DNA of 64,000 nucleotides from the NCBI GenBank assembly GCA_937980205.1, contig CALJKW010000071.1, forward strand, positions 1 to 64,000, given 5' to 3'. The translations under genes were made by a program, and so were the position numbers. Numbering within the stretch: position 1 is the first letter of the stretch; every line of letters starts with the position of its first letter. This DNA is from an uncultured Myxococcales bacterium. Lineage in GTDB: Bacteria; Myxococcota; Myxococcia; Myxococcales; Myxococcaceae. Under the pieces are notes generated by a model. The model was not told the DNA's origin and searched no databases. It worked only from the letters and a program-made list of their open reading frames with translations. Shown here in pieces: positions 14,936 through 24,572 of this stretch.

Positions 14936-17900
14936 GTGACGCAGGTTGATCCATTCCGAGGAGGCGGAGACTCCGGCGCGCTCATCCGCGCGAAGGACTG
15001 GTCTGCCAACCACCTGGGGCCGATGTCGTCGTGGCCGCAGAGCCTCAAGTCGGCGCTCAGCCTTTGCCTCGGCTCGAAGTTCCCGATGGCCCTCTACTGG
15101 GGCCCGCACTTCGTCATCCTCTACAACGACGCGTGGGCGCCCATTCTCGGCGCGCGGCACCCTGCCGGGCTCGGCACCCCAGGCCGAGAGGTGTGGCCAG
15201 AGCTCTGGTCCGAGATCGGCCCGCAGTACCAGTCGGTGCTCGACGGCGGGCCACCCATTCACGTGCCGCGCTCGCTGCTGGTGATGCAGCGCCACGGCTA
15301 CAACGAGGAGTGCTACTTCAACTACCAGCTCAGCCCGGTGCTCGGCGAAGGCGGCCGCGTCGACGGCGTGCTCAACGCGGTGCACGAGATCACCTTCCAG
15401 GTCATCTCCGAGCGGCGCTCGAAGCTGATCACCGAGCTGACCACGCGGCTGCACGGCGTGCGCACGGTGGAAGAGGTGTTCTCGCGCACCGCCGCGCTGC
15501 TCCAGACCGCGGACCGCGACGTCGCGTTCTTCGCGCTGTATCGCGAGACCGAGGGGCCCGTCGCCGCCTCGCCGTCCATCTCGGGCATCACGTTCCCCTC
15601 GAGCGACACGCTGAGCGCCGTCGACGTGCCGCCCGGCGTCGTCGGCACGGCCTGGCCCGAGCCGGTGAAGAAGGCGCTCGTCGTGCCGCTGCTCGGGGGC
15701 CGGCTCGTGCTCGGCATCAGCCCGCGCCGGCCGCTCGACGACGAGTACGTGCTCTTCGCGAGGCAGCTCGCCGACCAGCTCAACCTCGCGCTGACCAGCG
15801 CCACCGCGTTCGAGGCCGAGGCCCGCCGCGCCGAGGCGCTCGCCGCGCTCGACCGGGCGAAGACCCAGTTCTTCGCCAACGTCAGCCACGAGTTCCGCAC
15901 GCCGCTGACGCTGATGCTGGGCCCGACCACCGACGCGCTCACCGCGAAGCGGCCCCTCGAGGGGGAGCAGCTCGGCGGAGTGCACCGCAACCAGCTGCGC
16001 CTGCTCAAGCTGGTCAACACGCTGCTCGACTTCAGCCGCATCGAGGCGGGCCGCGCGCAGGCGCGCTACCAGCCGACCGACTTCTCGGGCCTGACGACCG
16101 CGCTGGCGAGCGCGTTCGAGTCGCTGCTGGCGAGCGCGAAGCTGACCTACGAGGTCGACGCCAAGCCCATCGGCGAGCCGGTGTTCCTCGACCGCGGGAT
16201 GTTCGAGAAGATTCTCCTCAACCTCCTCTCGAACGCGTTCAAGTTCACGTTCGAGGGCGTGGTGAAGGTGGCGACCTTCGCTCGAGAGGGCCGCGCGGTG
16301 CTCGAGGTGAGCGACACCGGCACGGGCATTCCCGAGCGCGAGCTGCCGAACCTGTTCAAGCGCTTCCACCGCGTCGAGGGCGCGAAGGGCCGCAGCTACG
16401 AAGGCACCGGCATCGGCCTCGCCCTCGTCCAGGAGCTCGCGCGGCTGCACGGCGGCGACGTCGAGGTGAAGAGCACGCTCGGCAAGGGCACCACCTTCAC
16501 CGTCTGGTTCCCGCTGGGCTCGGCCCACCTGCCGAAAGAGCACGTCGACACGTCGAGCGAGGCGCCTTCGCTGCAGGCCGCCGGCGCGTTCTTGGCCGAG
16601 GCCTCGCAGTGGGTGCAGGGGCCCGGCGAAGCCGTCCCCGCCTCGACCGATGCGCCGCCGGGGCCGCGGGTGCTGCTCGCCGACGACAACCGCGAGATGC
16701 GCGAGTACGTGCGCTCGCTGCTCGAGGGCCAGGGCTACCAGGTCGAGACCGCGACCGACGGTCACGCGGCGCTCGAGCGGGCGCGCAGCGCTCCGCCGGA
16801 CATCGTCATCTCGGACGTGATGATGCCGGGGCTCGATGGCTTCGGGCTCATCAAGGCGCTCAAGGCCGACGCGCGCACGCGCATGGTGCCCGTGTGCCTG
16901 CTGTCGGCGCGCGCGGGCGACGTCTCGGCGGCCGAGGGCATCGACGCCGGGGCCGACGAGTACCTGGCGAAGCCGTTCTCGGCGCGCGAGCTGCTCTCGC
17001 GCGTGCGCGGCCTCATCAACGCCGCATCGGCCCGGCGCGAGGCGGAGAACGAGCGGGCCCGCCTGCAGGCGCTGCTCGAGGGCGTGCCCGCGGTCATCAA
17101 CTTCCTGCGCGGCCCGGAGCTGGTGTTCGAGTTCGCGCACCCGAACGCCGAGCGCGCGACCGGCCGGCGGCTGAAGGGGCGCGCGCTGCTCGAGGCGCTG
17201 CCGGAGCACCGCGACCAGCGGTACCACGAGCTGCTGCAGCAGGTGCTGCGCACCGGGCAGCCCGCCTCCGGCTTCGAGCAGCCGCTGCAGCTGCCGAGGG
17301 CCGACGGCGAGGTCGAGACGCGCTACTGGAACTACAGCTACCTGCCCATCCGCGACCGCTCGGGGAACATCGAAGGCGTGATGACCTTCGACATCGACGT
17401 CACCGGCCAGGTCCGCGCGCGGCAGCAGGTCGAGACGCTGCTGCAAGAGCTGCAGGACGCCGATCGCCGCAAAGACGACTTCCTCGCGATGCTGGGGCAC
17501 GAGCTGCGCAACCCGATGGCCGCCATCAGCATCGCGCTGTCGGCGCTGGCGCGCGGCCCCGCCGACCCGGCGCGCACGTCGCGGCACGTCGCCATCGCGC
17601 AGCGGCAGATGGGGCACCTGTCCCGGCTCGTCGACGACCTGCTCGACGTCGCGCGCATCACCCGCGGCAAGGTCGAGCTCAAGCGCGGCCCGTGCGACTT
17701 CGCGTCGCTCGTCACCGCAGCCGTCGCCGCGATGCGCCCCACCCTCGAGGCGCGCGAGCACCGGCTCTCCGTCGAGCTCGCGCCGGCGGCCTTCCCCATC
17801 GACGCCGACGCCACGCGCATCGAGCAGGTCATCACCAACCTGCTCACCAACGCGGCGAAGTACACCGACAAGGGCGGCCGCATCACCGTGACGCTCGAGC

Positions 17901-18574
17901 GGCAGGGCAACGACGGCGTCTTGCGGGTGAAGGACACCGGCCGCGGCATTCCGCGGAAGATGCTGGGCAAGGTGTTCGAGGCGTTCGTGCAGGTGTCTCC
18001 GACCATCGACCGCAGCACCGGCGGGCTGGGCCTGGGGCTCACCCTGGTGAAGCGGCTGGTCGAGCTGCACGGCGGCTCGGTCGGGGCGTTGAGCGACGGC
18101 GAGGGCAAGGGCAGCGAGTTCCTCGTGCGGCTGCCGCTGGCGACGCAGCCGCTGCCGGTGCAGGCTGCTGCCGTGAAGCCCGACTCGGACGGCAAGACGC
18201 CTGCGGTGCGCATCCTGCTCGTGGAGGACTCGGAGGACCTGCGCGAGATGCTCACCGCGCTGCTCGAGGAGATGGGCCACCGCGTCGACACCGCGAAGGA
18301 CGGCCTCGAAGGGCTCGAGCGCCTGCTCGAGCTTCGGCCCGACGTCGCGCTCATCGACGTGGGGCTGCCGAAGCTCGACGGCTTCGAGCTCGCCCGGCGG
18401 GCGCGGGCGCACGAGCGCGGCGAGGGCCTCTTCCTCATCGCGCTGACCGGCTACGGCGGCAGCGAGACGAAGGCGAGCGCGAAGGAGGCGGGCTTCAACC
18501 TGCACCTGACCAAGCCGCTCGACGTCGACGCGCTCGGAGAGCTGCTCGCGAGCGTCACCGTCCGGCAGCGTTGA
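14936..18574 (+). CDS. Hybrid histidine kinase with two kinase cores and two receivers
   Basis: 1212 residues from GTG 14936. Order: PAS-like sensor (about 1-150), GAF-like region (about 155-285), HisKA with NVSHEFRTPLT (His near 320), HATPase (N box ILLNLLSNAFKF, G1 DTGTGIP, G2 GTGIGLALV), receiver 1 (RVLLADDNREMREY, Asp near 627 in ISDVMMPG), PAS (about 700-820), second HisKA with MLGHELRNPMAA (near 858), second HATPase (ITNLLTNAAKYT, DTGRGIP, LGLGLTLV), and receiver 2 (RILLVEDSED, Asp near 1140 in LIDVGLP). No membrane helix is seen, so it is cytoplasmic. Such proteins likely run an internal phosphorelay; the output protein is not in this cluster. Confidence 0.9.
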   Translation: MTQVDPFRGGGDSGALIRAKDWSANHLGPMSSWPQSLKSALSLCLGSKFPMALYWGPHFVILYNDAWAPILGARHPAGLGTPGREVWPELWSEIGPQYQSVLDGGPPIHVPRSLLVMQRHGYNEECYFNYQLSPVLGEGGRVDGVLNAVHEITFQVISERRSKLITELTTRLHGVRTVEEVFSRTAALLQTADRDVAFFALYRETEGPVAASPSISGITFPSSDTLSAVDVPPGVVGTAWPEPVKKALVVPLLGGRLVLGISPRRPLDDEYVLFARQLADQLNLALTSATAFEAEARRAEALAALDRAKTQFFANVSHEFRTPLTLMLGPTTDALTAKRPLEGEQLGGVHRNQLRLLKLVNTLLDFSRIEAGRAQARYQPTDFSGLTTALASAFESLLASAKLTYEVDAKPIGEPVFLDRGMFEKILLNLLSNAFKFTFEGVVKVATFAREGRAVLEVSDTGTGIPERELPNLFKRFHRVEGAKGRSYEGTGIGLALVQELARLHGGDVEVKSTLGKGTTFTVWFPLGSAHLPKEHVDTSSEAPSLQAAGAFLAEASQWVQGPGEAVPASTDAPPGPRVLLADDNREMREYVRSLLEGQGYQVETATDGHAALERARSAPPDIVISDVMMPGLDGFGLIKALKADARTRMVPVCLLSARAGDVSAAEGIDAGADEYLAKPFSARELLSRVRGLINAASARREAENERARLQALLEGVPAVINFLRGPELVFEFAHPNAERATGRRLKGRALLEALPEHRDQRYHELLQQVLRTGQPASGFEQPLQLPRADGEVETRYWNYSYLPIRDRSGNIEGVMTFDIDVTGQVRARQQVETLLQELQDADRRKDDFLAMLGHELRNPMAAISIALSALARGPADPARTSRHVAIAQRQMGHLSRLVDDLLDVARITRGKVELKRGPCDFASLVTAAVAAMRPTLEAREHRLSVELAPAAFPIDADATRIEQVITNLLTNAAKYTDKGGRITVTLERQGNDGVLRVKDTGRGIPRKMLGKVFEAFVQVSPTIDRSTGGLGLGLTLVKRLVELHGGSVGALSDGEGKGSEFLVRLPLATQPLPVQAAAVKPDSDGKTPAVRILLVEDSEDLREMLTALLEEMGHRVDTAKDGLEGLERLLELRPDVALIDVGLPKLDGFELARRARAHERGEGLFLIALTGYGGSETKASAKEAGFNLHLTKPLDVDALGELLASVTVRQR

Positions 18575-18589
18575 AAACGCGAGCCTCTC

Positions 18590-18622
18590 CGCCAGCGGCG
18601 GTGACGTCGATTCCGCTGGGCG
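18590..18622. terminator. Possible bidirectional terminator hairpin
   Basis: CGCCAGCGG (18590-18598) pairs with CCGCTGGGCG (18613-18622) with one bulged base, in the 58-bp gap between the convergent hybrid kinase and FHA-TM genes. There is no clear T tract on either strand, so it is only a weak candidate. Confidence 0.3.
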
Positions 18623-18632
18623 AACCTCTCAG

Positions 18633-20375
18633 TTAGCGATCGAGCTGCTCGAGCATGTTGTTCACCAGGTTGTGGCAGGGGTGCTCCCGCGTCGGGAAGT
18701 AGCGCAGCATGTCTTTGAGCACGACGCGCGCCGTGTCGTAGTCGGGCTTGGTCTTGGTGAGCGCGCGCTGCACGTCGACCTGCATCAGGCGGCAGCGGCG
18801 GTCGAGCAGGCGCCACGTCTCGGCCTGCTGGCCGCGGGCGATGGCGTAGAGGTCGCTCGGGCGACCCGGCATCGACTCGAGCTTGAGCCACGCGTCGCGG
18901 TAGGCGCGCCACGCGTTGAACAGCGCGTCGGGGCCGATCTCCCTCAAGTCGTAGAACTTCTGCGCGCGCTTGAGGTCTTCCTGCACCGCCGCGGGCGTCT
19001 CGGCGACGCTCAGGTCGGGCAGCGGCAAGAGCTGCAGCCACAGGTTCCACACGGCCCACGTCTCGCTGCCGGGGGGGTTGCGCACGTTGTCGAACACGAG
19101 CTGGTTCGCTTCGTTGCGTTTGATCTGGTCTGCCGGCAGCACGACCTCGAGCTCGCGCTCGGCCGTGTTCGCCACGTCGGCCGGCACGAAGCCGAGGTCC
19201 TGCCCGTTGAGCAGGATGGCGACCTCGTCCTTGCCGACGTTCTTCGCCTGGTAGTGGAGCAGCCCCACCAGCCGCGTCGGAGACACCGCCTTGAAGTCGA
19301 ACGCCTTGAGGTCCGGCCGCTCGTAGTCGACGCCTAAGCCCGCGCCGAAGGTGAAGTCGACGACGGGCCCCAGGCTCGTGAGCTCGGTCGGCTCGGAGGG
19401 CAGCACGCGCTTCGGCGGCGGAGCGAGCATGGTCCAAACCACCGCTGCGATGCCGCCGACGAACGCGAGGCCGACGAGCACCGTCACCGCGCGCCACGGC
19501 AGGGCGAGCTGCTGCCACTGGTACGAGATGCGCCCGAGCGTCGTCTTGTTCGCCGCGCGGCGGACGCGGGCCTTCTGCGCGGCGGTCGGCTCGAAGAGCT
19601 CGGAGTCGTCTTCGGGCGCCTTGTCCTTCCCGCGGCGCACGCGAACGCGGTCGGCCTCGGCGGGCTGCGCGACGGGCAGCGGGCTCGACGCCTTCGCGAC
19701 GGGCGGCGGGCTCGACGCCTTCTCGATGGCGGCGGCGGGCGGCGGGTCTTCGAGCGTCGACGTGGGCGCCGACGTGTCGGCCTTCGGAATCAGCGTCGTC
19801 GGCGGTCCCGCGGGAGCAGGCGCGCTGCTGGGTGCGACGGGCGGACTCTCGACCTCCTCCGTCTTCGTCTGGGGTGGCGGCGGCGGCTCGGGCGCGCGCT
19901 TCGGAGCGGCGGGAGCGCGCCGGGTCGAGCGCTCGCGCTCCTTCGCGGTCGGGTCATACGCCGGAGCCATGTGCGTCTGCACCACGGCGGCCCGCCGGTC
20001 GTGCAGGCGAGCGTCGCTGCCGCGGACGACGGTGGAGCTCTCGTCGAACTCGTAGTGCTTGGGAATCTCGGTCGACGGCGTCGTCTGCACGGTGAACGAG
20101 AACGTCACCTCTCCGATGGAGAACTTGTCGCCGTGCTTCAGCTCGACCACCGCGCCGTGAACAGCCTTGCCGTTGAGCACGGTGCCGTTCGCGCTCTTGT
20201 CCTCCAGCCAGTGCTGGCCGCCCTTCGCGAAGACGCGGCAGTGCGCGCGCGAGGCGTTCGGGTCCTTCACGACGATGTCGTTGTCGGAGGTGCGCCCCAG
20301 GCGCGCCTCGCCGCCGTCGAAGGCGAACTCGGGGCCGTCTGAGTCCGAGAGCAGCGCTGTGAGGGTGTACGGCAC
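18633..20375 (-). CDS. FHA-domain protein with membrane anchor and extracytoplasmic C-terminus
   Basis: 580 residues from ATG 20375. The N-terminal FHA domain (about 1-97) has ARLGRTSDNDIVVKD, ASRAHCRVF and SANGTVLNGK, the phosphopeptide-binding loop positions. Residues about 110-290 are a low-complexity Pro/Ala/Thr/Ser linker. One membrane helix (about 303-325, AVTVLVGLAFVGGIAAVVWTM) is followed by about 250 residues outside, including VDYERPDLKAFDFKAVSP and helical repeats near the end (LFNAWRAYRDAWLKL). The design is that of inner-membrane proteins that couple cytoplasmic Thr-phosphorylation to an envelope assembly. It is the last gene of the pseudopilin operon, so it may couple assembly to a kinase; that is inference. 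Confidence 0.85.
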   Translation of the reverse strand: MPYTLTALLSDSDGPEFAFDGGEARLGRTSDNDIVVKDPNASRAHCRVFAKGGQHWLEDKSANGTVLNGKAVHGAVVELKHGDKFSIGEVTFSFTVQTTPSTEIPKHYEFDESSTVVRGSDARLHDRRAAVVQTHMAPAYDPTAKERERSTRRAPAAPKRAPEPPPPPQTKTEEVESPPVAPSSAPAPAGPPTTLIPKADTSAPTSTLEDPPPAAAIEKASSPPPVAKASSPLPVAQPAEADRVRVRRGKDKAPEDDSELFEPTAAQKARVRRAANKTTLGRISYQWQQLALPWRAVTVLVGLAFVGGIAAVVWTMLAPPPKRVLPSEPTELTSLGPVVDFTFGAGLGVDYERPDLKAFDFKAVSPTRLVGLLHYQAKNVGKDEVAILLNGQDLGFVPADVANTAERELEVVLPADQIKRNEANQLVFDNVRNPPGSETWAVWNLWLQLLPLPDLSVAETPAAVQEDLKRAQKFYDLREIGPDALFNAWRAYRDAWLKLESMPGRPSDLYAIARGQQAETWRLLDRRCRLMQVDVQRALTKTKPDYDTARVVLKDMLRYFPTREHPCHNLVNNMLEQLDR

Positions 20376-20385
20376 GGCGCGCTTT

Positions 20386-21144
20386 TTACGGCACTGTGAC
20401 CTTGGGCGGGTTCACCGGCGGCACCTCGCGGATGTCGCCGCCCTCGGGCGCGGTCTGCAGGTAGAGCGCGACGCCGCGCTCGGTGACTCCCGGCGAGATG
20501 ATGATGGCGATGCGGTTGGTCTTCTTCTGGAACACGAGGTCCTCGGTCTCTTTGTAGCCGAGCTTCGGCAGCTCCTCGCGGTAGAACTTCTTAATCTCCG
20601 CCGGGGTGCCGGGGCACGAGTAGGTCATGCCCTTCATCGTCTCCACCGTGTACGTGGTGACGTTGCGACCGCCGGGGAACAGCGGCGCGATCGGCTGGTT
20701 GCTCTGCGACGCGTTGTTCGGCTTGCCGACGTTCGCGGCGGCGATGACCACGGTCGTGTACTTCCCCGACGGCTGGAACAGCGCCATGTACGCGACGAGG
20801 TTCTCGGTATCGAGGCCGGTAATCTGCTGGCCGTTCTCGGGCACGAACTTGTCCTGCTCGGGGGCGATGTAGAAGCCCTTCCTCACGAACTCGGCGCGGA
20901 AGAACGCCTTCAGGTCTTCGCTGCGCGCGGCCGAGGTGACCGAGCGCTGCATCACCGGAATCGTCGTCTGGCCGACGGCGGTCTTCGACAGGGCGGTCGG
21001 GGGCGCGACGATGTTCGGCGTGCGGTCGATGAGCGCGTTGATCTCGAGCTCTTCACTGGACACGGCCGGGCCGGCCGATGGGGGCGCGCTGGGTGCGCCG
21101 GGCGCGGCGGCGAGCAGCGGCAGCACGACGAGGCTCAGTTGCAA
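20386..21144 (-). CDS. Secreted protein of unknown function in the Tad-like operon
   Basis: The proposed start is TTG 21144 (MQLSLVVLPLLAAAPGAPS), giving a signal peptide and 252 residues; GGGGAAGA lies just upstream. The gene overlaps the preceding TadE-like gene by ten bases. After the signal peptide comes an Ala/Pro linker, then a mixed alpha/beta region (MQRSVTSAARSEDLKAFFRAEF, NLVAYMALFQPSGKYTTVVI, NVTTYTVETMKGMTYSC, IKKFYREELPKLGYKETED). I recognise no family. The position between pseudopilin genes and the FHA-TM gene suggests an envelope role. GTG in frame at codon 7 is an alternative start but would shorten the signal peptide. Confidence 0.65.
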   Translation of the reverse strand: MQLSLVVLPLLAAAPGAPSAPPSAGPAVSSEELEINALIDRTPNIVAPPTALSKTAVGQTTIPVMQRSVTSAARSEDLKAFFRAEFVRKGFYIAPEQDKFVPENGQQITGLDTENLVAYMALFQPSGKYTTVVIAAANVGKPNNASQSNQPIAPLFPGGRNVTTYTVETMKGMTYSCPGTPAEIKKFYREELPKLGYKETEDLVFQKKTNRIAIIISPGVTERGVALYLQTAPEGGDIREVPPVNPPKVTVP

Positions 21145-22085
21145 TTGATCTTCCCCAGCCAGCAGTAGCCGCCGGCCCCCGCCAGGCAGTTGTTCCGCGC
21201 CTGGTACGCGTTCAGGTACGGCTGCCCGCTCGTCACGCGGACCTGGTACGGCGTGGTCTCCCAGACGTCGCCGTTCGAGAGCTGCTCGCGGAACGGGCCG
21301 TAGGGCGAGTCTTCGCCGCGGAAGCTCATGTAGAAGCCGGTGAGCTGGTTGCGCGGCACGTCGGGGATGAGCCGCCTCGCCCACGCCTCGGGGATGCCGG
21401 TGTACGGCCGCGTCTGGTTGAAGACGGAGAACGCCGCCGCATAGAAGTTCGGGTTGTCGGCGCACGACTGCCCGCCGCCGCGCGAGAGCGTGCAGTGGTT
21501 CTGCTCGCTGCCGTCGTGGAGGCCGAGGTCGCCGAGCAGCATCTCGACGTTGCCGCAGCTGCCGCCGGTGAACCGGCCGGTGCCGCAGATGGTGTAGAGC
21601 GGCCGCAGCAGGTGGTTCGAATTGAAGAAGCCGCCGGGGCCGCGGTCGGCGAAGCGGGTCGGGATGTTGGCGGCGAACAGCTCGGCCTCGGCGGCGCACG
21701 AGATGCCGCCCGGCTCGCCGTACGGGTTGGGAGCCGGCAGCGCGTAGCTGCCCGCCTGCCGGCAGGTCACCTGAATCGGCCCCGCCCGCGTCATCGCGAG
21801 CTGCGGCGCCGAGGCGACGACCGAGGCGCGCCCGTCGAAGTCGGCGTAGCGCGTGTTCACCGCGTTGCCCGCCGGCACCGCGTTCCGGCTCGAGTCGTAC
21901 CACTGCATCACCTCGTGGGTGCGGTAGGCGGTCGAGTCCCACAGCGCGGCGGCCTGGGCCTCGTGGACCTTGGTGCTCAGGTAGCCGAGCTCTCCGAAGT
22001 GGATTCCGAAGAGCAGGATGGTGACGAGCACGAGCAGCCCCAGCGCCAGCTCGACGACGGCTTGTCCGCGTGCAGGGCGCCTCAT
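21135..22085 (-). CDS. TadE-like pseudopilin
   Basis: 316 residues from ATG 22085, whose ATGA overlaps the stop of the TadG-like gene. The start shows the TadE/PilX-type pattern: RRPARGQAVVELALGLLVLVTILLFGIHFGEL, a single N-terminal helix after Arg-Gly-Gln that would be retained in the membrane or processed. The extracellular part is Cys-bearing (GTGRFTGGSCGNVEML, NHCTLSRGGGQSC, NNCLAGAGGYC), which suggests disulfides. TadE-type minor pilins assemble with Flp pili or act in related secretion. No prepilin peptidase, secretin or TadA ATPase is in the window, so the main machinery must be elsewhere or this is a separate use of the fold. Confidence 0.75.
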   Translation of the reverse strand: MRRPARGQAVVELALGLLVLVTILLFGIHFGELGYLSTKVHEAQAAALWDSTAYRTHEVMQWYDSSRNAVPAGNAVNTRYADFDGRASVVASAPQLAMTRAGPIQVTCRQAGSYALPAPNPYGEPGGISCAAEAELFAANIPTRFADRGPGGFFNSNHLLRPLYTICGTGRFTGGSCGNVEMLLGDLGLHDGSEQNHCTLSRGGGQSCADNPNFYAAAFSVFNQTRPYTGIPEAWARRLIPDVPRNQLTGFYMSFRGEDSPYGPFREQLSNGDVWETTPYQVRVTSGQPYLNAYQARNNCLAGAGGYCWLGKINCN

Positions 22086-23749
22086 TCGGTCACCAGGAAG
22101 CCCTGCTGGGTGAGGCGCTGATAGGCGGTGGCCGCCTCCGACTGACCGGTGCCGTTCAGCATGTTCAGCACCTCGGCGTCGTAGCCGGCGCGCCCGGGGC
22201 TGCCGGCCGCGGGCCGGTCGATGGTGAGCCGGCCGAGCGTGGCGTGCCAGAACGGCGCGAACATGTTCGGCGGCTCGGTGTGGTGGTCGGGACGCAGGTA
22301 GTAGGTGACGCCGGCGCCGAGCGCGACCTGGCGGCCTCCGGTGAGGGCCTGCGGCGAGTCCTGCATGTCGAAGCTGCTGCCCATGAACCCGCGCATGCGC
22401 AGGTCCCACGGGTTCGTCGGGTTGTAGTTGCCGGTGAACGGCGGAGGCGTCTTGTGCACGACGCTCACCGTCCTCGGCTGGCCGTAGAGGTCTTCCCCGT
22501 TGAAGAGCGACTGCTGGTTGAAGTCGTAGAACGAGGGGAAGGTCTGCTGCGGGTGCGAGTGCAGGCCGCTGTGAACCCCGCTGTGCACGGTGGGCCCGAC
22601 CTCGGCGCGCGGGGCGCTGCGGCCCATCAGGCCGTAGGCGATGGCCAGCGGCCCGAAGATGGTGCAGGTGTAATAGGTCGACCGGTTCGCGGTGACGACG
22701 ACGCCGAGAATCGAGCCGACGAGAATCGTGCGCACCGTGTTGCCGTTGTCGTGGGCCCAGATGCCGGCGGTGTTCGGCGCGGGCCCCGGGTGACCGTACT
22801 GCGGCATCGAGTTGGGGTTCTGCGTGATGTTGGCGTTGACGTAGCCGCGGCCGATGGCGTTGCTGTCCGCCCAGGTGCCGTTCGGCAGCGAGTTGGGCAG
22901 CGTGAGGTCCCACGTCCACTCGCCGTCGTCGACCCTGCGTCGCGGCACGAAGGGGTGCCCGCGCGAGCCCATCGCGAGCACGCCGGCCTGGTAGGGCTGG
23001 TCTCCGCTGTGCTCGTGGTTCGGCACCGTGGCGCGATCGAGCTCGGCGTTGTTGAGCGCCTGCGCGGCGGCGTTGTTCGCTTGTGAGAAGCCTATCTTCG
23101 CCTGGGTGAGGTAGCTGTCGGCGAACGAGCCGGCGTTCGAGTTGAGCTTGGTCTTCAGGTTCGCGTCGAACATCGCGCGGGCCGAGGTGTAGAGGCCGCT
23201 CGAGGCGATGAAGCGCGGCAGCGTCTCCTGGTCGTAGACCTCCTGGTCGCGCTGCAACCGGTTGCGCAGGTTGTTCCGGTGCATCGTCATCAGCACGAGC
23301 GAGATGCCGACCAGCACCACGCTCTGGATGCAGGCGCGCATTCGCGCGCAACAGGCGGGGTTGGGTGGACTGGTCATGCAGCACAGGGCCCAGAAGGCGA
23401 TGCCCGCGGCGAGGATGCCGAGCTGGACGGCGAAGATGTTCCGGGCCGTCGTCGCGTTGTTGTAATAGAGCGTCGCGTAGCTGATCAGGCTCACCGTGCC
23501 GATGGTCGAGACGGTGTGGGCGATCATCGCGCGGTTCATCACCGCCATCGTGTTCAGCGTGCGCGCGGTCGCGATGGCGTCGCTGTACGCGGCGGCGTCG
23601 GCGACGGTCTGCAGCTCCATGCGGTCGCGGACCTTGGCCGAGATGGACAGCGTCATCAGCACCATCAGGGTGATGATCAGCACCGTGAGCGCCAGCAGCA
23701 CCAGCGTCTGACCGCGCTGCAGCATCTGTTTGAAGTGCGCCGCGTTCAT
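22082..23749 (-). CDS. TadG-like protein with pilin-type N-terminal helix
   Basis: 555 residues from ATG 23749, overlapping the stop of the TadE-like gene upstream by four bases. It begins LQRGQTLVLLALTVLIITLMVLMTLSI, followed by ELQTVADAAAYSDAIATARTLN, the classical putative-Flp-pilus-assembly TadG start. A second hydrophobic region lies at about 82-150 (ISYATLYYNN, LGILAAGIAFWALCC, IQSVVLVGISLVLM), and a third near TILVGSILGVVVTANRS. The remaining extracellular part is Gly/Asn-rich. Cytoplasmic motifs are absent. Its order between two TadE-like genes is the normal TadE-TadG-TadE layout. I infer a surface fibre or an envelope complex; which substrate is moved is unknown. Confidence 0.7.
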   Translation of the reverse strand: MNAAHFKQMLQRGQTLVLLALTVLIITLMVLMTLSISAKVRDRMELQTVADAAAYSDAIATARTLNTMAVMNRAMIAHTVSTIGTVSLISYATLYYNNATTARNIFAVQLGILAAGIAFWALCCMTSPPNPACCARMRACIQSVVLVGISLVLMTMHRNNLRNRLQRDQEVYDQETLPRFIASSGLYTSARAMFDANLKTKLNSNAGSFADSYLTQAKIGFSQANNAAAQALNNAELDRATVPNHEHSGDQPYQAGVLAMGSRGHPFVPRRRVDDGEWTWDLTLPNSLPNGTWADSNAIGRGYVNANITQNPNSMPQYGHPGPAPNTAGIWAHDNGNTVRTILVGSILGVVVTANRSTYYTCTIFGPLAIAYGLMGRSAPRAEVGPTVHSGVHSGLHSHPQQTFPSFYDFNQQSLFNGEDLYGQPRTVSVVHKTPPPFTGNYNPTNPWDLRMRGFMGSSFDMQDSPQALTGGRQVALGAGVTYYLRPDHHTEPPNMFAPFWHATLGRLTIDRPAAGSPGRAGYDAEVLNMLNGTGQSEAATAYQRLTQQGFLVTE

Positions 23750-24522
23750 AGAGAGCTCGGGGCCCCCGCGCAGTTGGCCTGAGCGAAGTCGCGGAGCATG
23801 ACGGGGCTCATCATGCGCATCGTGTAGGTGACCTCGATCGGGTACACGTAGTGGCCGGCGAACACGCGCCGCGCGTACTCCGCGGCGATCGGCGACTGCA
23901 GGTTGAAGCGCGCGGTCGACTCGCGCTGCCAGTTCGCCGTCTGCGTCGACAAGAGCGGGTTCACGCGCTGGTAGGGCTGAAGCCCCTGGTGCGCGAGCGC
24001 CATGCGGCTGAACACCCAGTCCGCGAAGGGGATGAGCAGCGGCGCCCAGAAGATGGCTCTGAGCTCCAGCCGCACGGGCTGGCGACCGGCGGCGAGCGGG
24101 TTGTCGAAGCGGTCGCGCGCGGCGAGCACGCTGGTGCCCGGGAAGCGCGGGCTCTCGCGCACGAGCCAGACGATGCTGTCGCCGGCCCAGCCCCGAAAGC
24201 CGTTGTAGTCGTTGTTGCGGAACTGGCCGAAGACGGTCGCCGCCTTCTCGCCGGGAGAAGCGCCGGCCACCGTCGGCCCCATGAGCGCGCGAATCGCCGG
24301 AGTGAACGAGAAGATCGCCGCGTGCAGCATGATGTCGCAGCGCCCGTTGCTGACGCTGCCCATGCGCGCCGCCTGGTAGACGGCGTACTGCGCGAGCACC
24401 TTCGCCTGCAGCAGCATGAACAGCTGGATGGTGCCGAGCACCAGGAACAGCATGAGCGGCATCGTGAGCGCCGTTTCGACTGCCGCCTGTCCAGCTGAGG
24501 CGTGCGCTCGATCGAGGCCCAT
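23746..24522 (-). CDS. TadE-like pseudopilin
   Basis: 258 residues from ATG 24522; the longer open frame upstream has no recognisable start. The N-terminus AGQAAVETALTMPLMLFLVLGTIQLFMLLQ is the TadE motif (Gln-Ala-Ala-Val-Glu followed by a membrane helix), and AKVLAQYAVYQAARMG follows as usual. The extracellular part has a second hydrophobic helix (FWAPLLIPFADWVFSRMALAH). Its stop codon overlaps the start of the TadG-like gene (ATGA), so the two are translationally coupled. TadE proteins are minor pilins in tight-adherence and related systems; no polymerising machinery is next to them here. Confidence 0.8.
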   Translation of the reverse strand: MGLDRAHASAGQAAVETALTMPLMLFLVLGTIQLFMLLQAKVLAQYAVYQAARMGSVSNGRCDIMLHAAIFSFTPAIRALMGPTVAGASPGEKAATVFGQFRNNDYNGFRGWAGDSIVWLVRESPRFPGTSVLAARDRFDNPLAAGRQPVRLELRAIFWAPLLIPFADWVFSRMALAHQGLQPYQRVNPLLSTQTANWQRESTARFNLQSPIAAEYARRVFAGHYVYPIEVTYTMRMMSPVMLRDFAQANCAGAPSSL

Positions 24523-24572
24523 TTTCAGATCGTGAACCTCGCGGTGGGCGGGGGCCATACGACGGGTGGCCT

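Noticed and set aside
15031..18636. 1201-codon plus-strand frame overlapping the hybrid kinase
   Set aside because: Shadow frame: Arg/Ala-rich with no motif, while the other frame has complete kinase and receiver domains.
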